DNA of 64,000 nucleotides, taken from the NCBI GenBank assembly GCA_964438975.1, contig CAYTMU010000014.1:1-64000 (forward strand), written 5' to 3'. This stretch comes from Chryseosolibacter sp964438975 (GTDB taxonomy: Bacteria; Bacteroidota; Bacteroidia; Cytophagales; Cyclobacteriaceae). Under the pieces are notes generated by a model. That model saw only the letters and a list, made by a program, of their open reading frames with translations. It was not told the origin of the DNA and made no database searches. Positions 59,500 to 64,000 of the stretch are shown here, one piece after another (the stretch's first letter is position 1; each line of letters starts with the position of its first letter). Position numbers and translations under genes: made by a program.

Positions 59500-59587
59500 T
59501 CCACAGTCGACAGTCCACCGACAACAGTCGACTGTCAGGGTCCATTCTCTTAGCTGTGGTCTGTCAACCGTGGACCGTCGACCATTA
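59500..59587. repeat. Heptanucleotide array (TCGACAG/TCCACAG family) at the galE stop codon, inside an operon
   Basis: At exact 7-bp spacing: TCCACAG, TCGACAG, TCCACCG, ACAACAG, TCGACTG at 59500-59534. After a degenerate stretch, TCTGTCA, ACCGTGG, ACCGTCG run up to the galE stop (plus TTA at 59585-59587). An ACAGTCGACTGT palindrome lies at 59524-59535. Related units occur at 5756 and 25797. Confidence 0.85.
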
Positions 59588-60595
59588 AATCCTCTTCTCC
59601 CACTCCCACGCATGACGCAGTGCGTCAGCGATCGAGTACTGTGTCTTCCACTGTAGTTTTGCGTTTAGCTTTGCCGGGTTGGCATACACTTTTACAACGT
59701 CTCCGGTGCGTCGGGGTCCGATCGTAAAGTTGAGTTTCACACCTGTCACTTCCTGGAACTGGTTGACGAGTTCCAGTACCGAGACACCGTTGCCGGTTCC
59801 AAGGTTGAAAGGCTCATACAATATTTTGTCCTTTTGCTGTGCGAGATACTCCATCGCCTTCACATGTGCGTTCGCAAGGTCTACGACGTGAATAAAGTCG
59901 CGGATGTTTGTGCCATCAGGGGTATCGTAGTCGTTGCCGAAGATCGTAAGTTTCTCCCGCTTTCCTGATGCAGTCTGCGTGATGTATGGAACCAGGTTGT
60001 TGGGAACTCCTATAGGCAGTTCACCGATCAATGCACTCGGATGAGCGCCAATCGGGTTGAAGTATCGCAGGGAAATGATGCGCAATCCCGCTGCACAGGA
60101 ATCTTCAAGTATCCGCTCACTCATCTGCTTGGTAGCTCCATACGGCGATTCCGCGCGTTTGAATGGCGCGTTCTCGCTCACGGGTATTTCGTCTGGCTGA
60201 CCATAGACGGTACAAGAGGAAGAAAAAATGATATCGCTGACGCCATGAGCTTTCATTACTTTCAGCAAGCTGACGAGGGAGCCGAGGTTGTTTTGATAGT
60301 ACATCAATGGCTCTTGTACGGACTCGCCGACGGACTTGTATGCTGCAAAATGGAGAACACAGGAGATCGGTCCCTGGGTTTCAAAGATCTTGTTTAGAAA
60401 CGCTTCGTCCGCACAGTCGCCTTTGTGAAAGTTAGGCTTGGATCCGGTGATCTGTTCAATACCGCTGAGCAGGGTCTGATCACTGCGGGAGAGATCGTCG
60501 ACGACTACGGGGTCGTAGCCGGCGTTGAACAGTTCGACGACAGCGTGTGCGCCAATATATCCGGCTCCGCCGGTAACAAGTACTTTCTTCTTCAT
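59585..60595 (-). CDS. galE: UDP-glucose 4-epimerase
   Basis: 336 residues. VTGGAGYIGAHAVVEL at the N-terminus and catalytic SSSCTVYG and YGATKQMSE (Tyr-x3-Lys). FNLGTGNGVSVLELV is a typical GalE segment. It interconverts UDP-Glc/UDP-Gal and, in some homologues, the N-acetylated pair. It overlaps the dehydrogenase gene by 4 bases (60592-60595). Confidence 0.93.
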   Translation of the reverse strand: MKKKVLVTGGAGYIGAHAVVELFNAGYDPVVVDDLSRSDQTLLSGIEQITGSKPNFHKGDCADEAFLNKIFETQGPISCVLHFAAYKSVGESVQEPLMYYQNNLGSLVSLLKVMKAHGVSDIIFSSSCTVYGQPDEIPVSENAPFKRAESPYGATKQMSERILEDSCAAGLRIISLRYFNPIGAHPSALIGELPIGVPNNLVPYITQTASGKREKLTIFGNDYDTPDGTNIRDFIHVVDLANAHVKAMEYLAQQKDKILYEPFNLGTGNGVSVLELVNQFQEVTGVKLNFTIGPRRTGDVVKVYANPAKLNAKLQWKTQYSIADALRHAWEWEKRI

Positions 60596-61842
60596 AAGCG
60601 GGCAGTGACTAGCGAGGGATCAAGGAACCCCTTGACGTCGTACGTAATTGATCTTTCGTGTCTGAGTGATTTCCAGTCGAGATCGCGGAACTCTTTATGT
60701 CCAACGGCCAGGACAAGCGCATCGTAATGTTTACCAGGTGCTGAGATGACCGTGAGCCCGTATTCGTGTTTCACCTCGGCAGGGTCGGCATGAGGATCAT
60801 AGATCTCAACCTGCGTGCCGTACGATTTGAGTTCGCTGATCACGTCAACGACCCGGCTGTTGCGAATATCGGGGCAGTCTTCTTTGAACGTAATGCCGAG
60901 TACGAGGACCCGTGCCTTGTTGATGGCGATGTCTTCTTTTGCCATCAGTTTGATGACGCTGTTGGCAATGTAGATCCCCATATTATCGTTGATCTTGCGG
61001 CCGGCGAGGATCACCTGCGAATGGTATCCGAGACTTTCTGCTTTGTGTGTGAGGTAATACGGATCCACTCCGATGCAGTGTCCGCCGACGAGTCCTGGTT
61101 TGAATGGAAGAAAATTCCATTTCGTGCCGGCCGCTTCGAGCACTTCGTTGGTGTCAATTCCGATCCGGTCGAAGATCAGCGCCAACTCATTTACAAACGC
61201 AATGTTGATATCCCGCTGTGAGTTCTCGATCACCTTCGCGGCTTCTGCCACTTTGATCGATGATGCCTTGTGTGTGCCAGCTTTGATAACTCGCTGATAT
61301 AGCTGATCCACTTTGTCGGCGGTCTCGGGGGTGCTTCCACTCGTCACCTTCTTGATCGTCGTAACCCGGTGGAGTTTATCACCGGGATTGATGCGTTCGG
61401 GTGAGTAGCCACAGAAGAAATCTTGGTTGAACTTCAATCCGCTTTGTTCCTCGAGGATCGGAACGCAGACCTCCTCGGTGCATCCCGGATATACAGTGGA
61501 CTCATAGATAACGATATCACCCTTTTTCAAAACGCTGCCGACTGTCCGGCTTGCGCCCATCAACGGACGAAGATCGGGCTTCTTCGATTCGTCGACCGGT
61601 GTTGGCACTGTTACTATGAAGTAGTTGACGGCACGCAAATCCTCCTTGTCGGAAGAGAACAACAGTTTCGTTGATGCCTTCAGTTCGTCCGGCTCTACTT
61701 CGCGGGTTCGGTCAACGCCGCGTCTTAATTCTGCGATCCGTTCGTCGTTGATATCGAATCCGATTACGTCGATCACCTTTCCGAATTCGACGGCGAGCGG
61801 AAGCCCCACGTAGCCCAGTCCAATAATGCCTATTTTATCCAT
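60592..61842 (-). CDS. UDP-N-acetylhexosamine 6-dehydrogenase (TviB/WbpO-like)
   Basis: 416 residues. Rossmann GIIGLGYVGLPLAVEFGK, and the catalytic Cys256 in GGHCIGVDPYYLTHKAES, shared with TviB/WbpO/WecC enzymes that oxidise UDP-GlcNAc or UDP-GalNAc to the uronic acid. It provides the uronate substrate for WlbA. WbpA would be an equally suitable functional comparison. It lies 6 bases after the upstream epimerase gene. Confidence 0.92.
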   Translation of the reverse strand: MDKIGIIGLGYVGLPLAVEFGKVIDVIGFDINDERIAELRRGVDRTREVEPDELKASTKLLFSSDKEDLRAVNYFIVTVPTPVDESKKPDLRPLMGASRTVGSVLKKGDIVIYESTVYPGCTEEVCVPILEEQSGLKFNQDFFCGYSPERINPGDKLHRVTTIKKVTSGSTPETADKVDQLYQRVIKAGTHKASSIKVAEAAKVIENSQRDINIAFVNELALIFDRIGIDTNEVLEAAGTKWNFLPFKPGLVGGHCIGVDPYYLTHKAESLGYHSQVILAGRKINDNMGIYIANSVIKLMAKEDIAINKARVLVLGITFKEDCPDIRNSRVVDVISELKSYGTQVEIYDPHADPAEVKHEYGLTVISAPGKHYDALVLAVGHKEFRDLDWKSLRHERSITYDVKGFLDPSLVTARL

Positions 61843-61848
61843 TCTATG

Positions 61849-62874
61849 TTAGTTCTGTATTTTATAGTAATCGCGGTACCAGTCCACGAAGTTCCCGATT
61901 CCAACCTCGATAGGTGTCGACGGCTTGAACCCGACGTCACGCATCAGGTCTTCGACGTCTGCATACGTCTCCGGGACATCACCGTCCTGGATCGGCATGA
62001 AATTCCGGATAGCTTTCTTTCCAAGCTTTTCTTCAATGATCTCGATGAAGCGCATCAGTTCAACGGGCTTGTTGTTGCCAATGTTGTAAATGCGGTACGG
62101 TGCAAAGCTGGATGACGGATCGGGGGCCATGCCACTCCATGTCGGATCCGGGGCCGGTTTTCGCGGTATCAAACGTACGATCGATTCAACGATGTCATCA
62201 ACGTATGTAAAGTCCCGCTTCATTTTACCGTTGTTGTAAACATCAATCGGCTTGCCTTCTACAATTGCTTTTGTGAATAGGAAAAGCGCCATATCCGGTC
62301 GACCCCACGGACCGTACACGGTGAAAAACCGGAGACCGGTAGTGGGCAGGTCATATAGCGCGGAGTATGTGTGTGCCATCAGCTCGTTTGACTTCTTGGA
62401 GGCGGCATACAACGATATCGGGTGGTCGACGTTATGATGGATCGAGAAGGGCATTTTCTTGTTTGCGCCGTACACTGAGCTGGACGAGGCGTAGATCAGG
62501 TGCCCTGCTTTGTTGTGTCGACAGGCTTCCAGGATATTCAGAAATCCGTGAAGATTGCTTTCCAGGTACGCGTGTGGGTTGATGAGGGAATATCTGACAC
62601 CCGCCTGCGCAGCAAGGTTCACGACACATGTGAACTCGTTTTCAGCAAACAGCTGGTTAATTCCTGCGGCGTCTGAGAGTTCGACTTGCCGGAAGGTAAA
62701 GTCGGGAAGTTGTCGGAGGATGGCCAGGCGAGATTCCTTCAGCGTCACATCGTAGTAGTCGTTCATGTTATCGATGCCGACCACTTGATAGCCATGTTCG
62801 CTTGCTTTTCTCGCAAGGTGAAACCCGATAAAGCCTGCGGCTCCGGTGATAAGAATTTTCCCGATTGAGGACAT
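61849..62874 (-). CDS. NAD-dependent UDP-glucuronate 4-epimerase-like enzyme (GAE/CapI/WbpP type)
   Basis: 341 residues. ITGAAGFIGFHLARKA, SSSSVYGANKKMP, catalytic YAASKKSNE and VYGPWGRPDMALFLF are signatures of CapI/GAE-type epimerases. Together with the dehydrogenase it interconverts the 4-epimers of uronate sugars. It is the first gene of the 13-gene minus-strand run with a -7-like box 30 bases upstream, and is divergent from the chain-length gene. Confidence 0.9.
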   Translation of the reverse strand: MSSIGKILITGAAGFIGFHLARKASEHGYQVVGIDNMNDYYDVTLKESRLAILRQLPDFTFRQVELSDAAGINQLFAENEFTCVVNLAAQAGVRYSLINPHAYLESNLHGFLNILEACRHNKAGHLIYASSSSVYGANKKMPFSIHHNVDHPISLYAASKKSNELMAHTYSALYDLPTTGLRFFTVYGPWGRPDMALFLFTKAIVEGKPIDVYNNGKMKRDFTYVDDIVESIVRLIPRKPAPDPTWSGMAPDPSSSFAPYRIYNIGNNKPVELMRFIEIIEEKLGKKAIRNFMPIQDGDVPETYADVEDLMRDVGFKPSTPIEVGIGNFVDWYRDYYKIQN

Positions 62875-62903
62875 TAGTGGTAGTGGATCGTTTAAGAAGA
62901 GCG

Positions 62904-62911
62904 CAAAAATA
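62904..62911 (-). promoter_or_regulatory. Candidate -7 box for the 13-gene minus-strand run
   Basis: The minus strand reads TATTTTTG then CGC, a TAnnTTTG match about 30 bases before the start at 62874. No -33 TTG is seen at standard spacing. Confidence 0.4.
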
Positions 62912-62963
62912 TGAAGTTTAGACTTATTGTGTATAAATTGGGGCTTCCTTTATCAGATAAAGA

Positions 62964-64000
62964 ATGGAAGAGCCAAAACAAAAGCCCGACCGTGCTGATG
63001 AGATTGATCTGGCGGACTTTTTCCGTTGGGTAGGACGAGGATTCTCAAATCTCGGCACATCCATCATCGGGGGCATCGCCAGCTTGCGCAATCAATTCTT
63101 CCAAAACCGAGTGTTCTTCGGCAGCATCATTTTATTGGGATTGGTTTTGGGGGCGCTTTACTCCGAGTTGCTGAAGAGGGACCACTATCGCTCATCGATG
63201 GTTCTGAGCTGCGATTATCTCAACGAGGAAGCACTGAAGAATCAGATACAAAAATTCAATCTTCTCGCACTTGAAACAGATCGGGACGGGCTTCAGGAGG
63301 CATTTGTGATTGATGCGGCAACGGCTAAGAATGTTTTGAAGTTTGATTTCAGGCCCCTGGTTTCAGAAGATGACGTCGTGAAGATCGAAATTCTCCGGCA
63401 ACAACTCAATAGTATTGTTGGTGAACGAAGGGAACTTGTCAACGAGGTGATAAACCAACTTGAAATTGAAAGGAAAAGTACCTACGAGATAAGTGTGTAC
63501 GTCTACGATCCTGATATTGTCAAGCCACTTGAAAAGGCGTTGGTTGACTATTTCAGGAGTAATCCCTACATAAAATCAAGGATCGAAGCGAACAGGGAGA
63601 GGCTTACGCGCCGCCAGGCCAAATTGGAGGGGGAACTGAGAAAGCTCGACAGCCTGAAGGCTGTAATGGTCCAGAACTACCGGTCTCTTGCGGAGAAAGG
63701 CCGGGGGACAAACAATGTGGTGGTTGGAGCGGAGGAAGGCATTGCTGATCCGCTGAAAGTTGTCAGCGCCGATCTGAAGATCTATAACGAACTTGAGGAG
63801 GTACGACGAAAACTGGCGTTGTCTTCCGATTTTGAGGTGGTTGAAGGATTCACCTCGTTCAAACAGCCCGATACCGCGGGTCTGGCAGACGTCCTTGCTG
63901 CATCACTGTTGATCTCGATCATAGTCGGATATCTAATCCTCGGGGCTCGCCGATTTGATCGCGTACTGGCCGAGTATCCGAAAAAGACGCAACGTGCTAG
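62964..64000 (+). CDS. Wzz-like chain-length determinant protein (truncated by window edge)
   Basis: At least 345 codons, open to the last base of the window, so the true end is unknown. ATG at 62964. TM1 is at about 50-67 (FFGSIILLGLVLGALY). A long periplasmic region follows with helical segments (VGERRELVNEVINQLEIER, RLTRRQAKLEGELRKLDSL), then TM2 at about 315-332 (VLAASLLISIIVGYLIL) and a basic cytoplasmic tail. This is the Wzz/polysaccharide copolymerase topology. No tyrosine-kinase domain is seen within the visible part. It regulates the length of the polymer made by the Wzy protein. Confidence 0.85.
   Translation, partial: MEEPKQKPDRADEIDLADFFRWVGRGFSNLGTSIIGGIASLRNQFFQNRVFFGSIILLGLVLGALYSELLKRDHYRSSMVLSCDYLNEEALKNQIQKFNLLALETDRDGLQEAFVIDAATAKNVLKFDFRPLVSEDDVVKIEILRQQLNSIVGERRELVNEVINQLEIERKSTYEISVYVYDPDIVKPLEKALVDYFRSNPYIKSRIEANRERLTRRQAKLEGELRKLDSLKAVMVQNYRSLAEKGRGTNNVVVGAEEGIADPLKVVSADLKIYNELEEVRRKLALSSDFEVVEGFTSFKQPDTAGLADVLAASLLISIIVGYLILGARRFDRVLAEYPKKTQRA

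Noticed and set aside
38293..64000. Exosortase/PEP-CTERM or Vi-capsule locus
   Set aside because: No exosortase or PEP-CTERM sorting motif was seen. TviB-like and epimerase genes occur, but the Vi-specific polymerisation and export genes do not.

Overview
The window reads as a chromosomal segment of a member of the Bacteroidota, most likely a Cytophagales-type bacterium of moderate GC content (family placement is inference). Pointers are: a TonB-dependent receptor and two other proteins with carboxypeptidase-like regulatory domains, a DUF5686 outer-membrane protein, a C-terminal type IX secretion-like domain, -7 boxes of the TAnnTTTG type instead of sigma70 -10 boxes, the gene order purH-mreB-mreC-mreD-mrdA-rodA, and a Bacteroidota-style PEP carboxylase. 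No tRNA, rRNA, CRISPR array, transposase or phage gene was seen.

Layout. 0.4-5.2 kb: two ECF sigma factor modules, one with a membrane anti-sigma/TonB-domain protein and a divergent vWA protein, the other with a zinc anti-sigma factor. 5.2-14.1 kb: housekeeping genes (gmk, nadD, a DUF5686 protein, ppc, recO, a 2Fe-2S ferredoxin, one unknown). 14.1-21.3 kb: the cell-elongation operon behind purH. 21.3-35.3 kb: more housekeeping genes (omega-amidase, def, ruvX, a hemerythrin protein, a CtpA-type protease, a thioesterase, purN, a UbiA prenyltransferase, a carrier-protein gene, pyrH, frr, a MoxR ATPase, a Rieske-like lipoprotein, pheS). Within it lies a TonB-dependent receptor controlled by a TPP riboswitch and so probably a thiamine uptake porin.

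35.4 kb to the right edge is one large surface-polysaccharide locus in four blocks. Two initiating sugar-phosphate transferases (WecA-like, WcaJ-like) are on the minus strand. A six-gene plus-strand run follows: amidotransferase, two polymerase/ligase-like membrane proteins, two glycosyltransferases and a 1100-residue exported transglutaminase-like protein. A 13-gene minus-strand run holds nucleotide-sugar synthesis (UDP-uronate epimerase, TviB/WbpO-like dehydrogenase, GalE, WlbC/WlbB/WlbA, another epimerase and aminotransferase), a second amidotransferase, a methyltransferase, an acyltransferase, a glycosyltransferase and the flippase. The last gene is a chain-length-determinant protein cut by the window edge. 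Together these predict a Wzx/Wzy-type polymer rich in (di)N-acetylated uronic acids, possibly amidated by the two AsnB-like enzymes.

The most unusual feature is a set of short tandem-repeat islands, many with an exact 7-bp period, in several unrelated sequence families. They sit directly at stop codons (tonB-domain gene, gmk, DUF5686 gene/ppc, the S41 protease gene, pheS, galE). Other points worth a look are a candidate two-partner switch downstream of the TPP aptamer, a promoter nested in a terminator hairpin, and a Rieske-like lipoprotein that has lost its histidine ligands.
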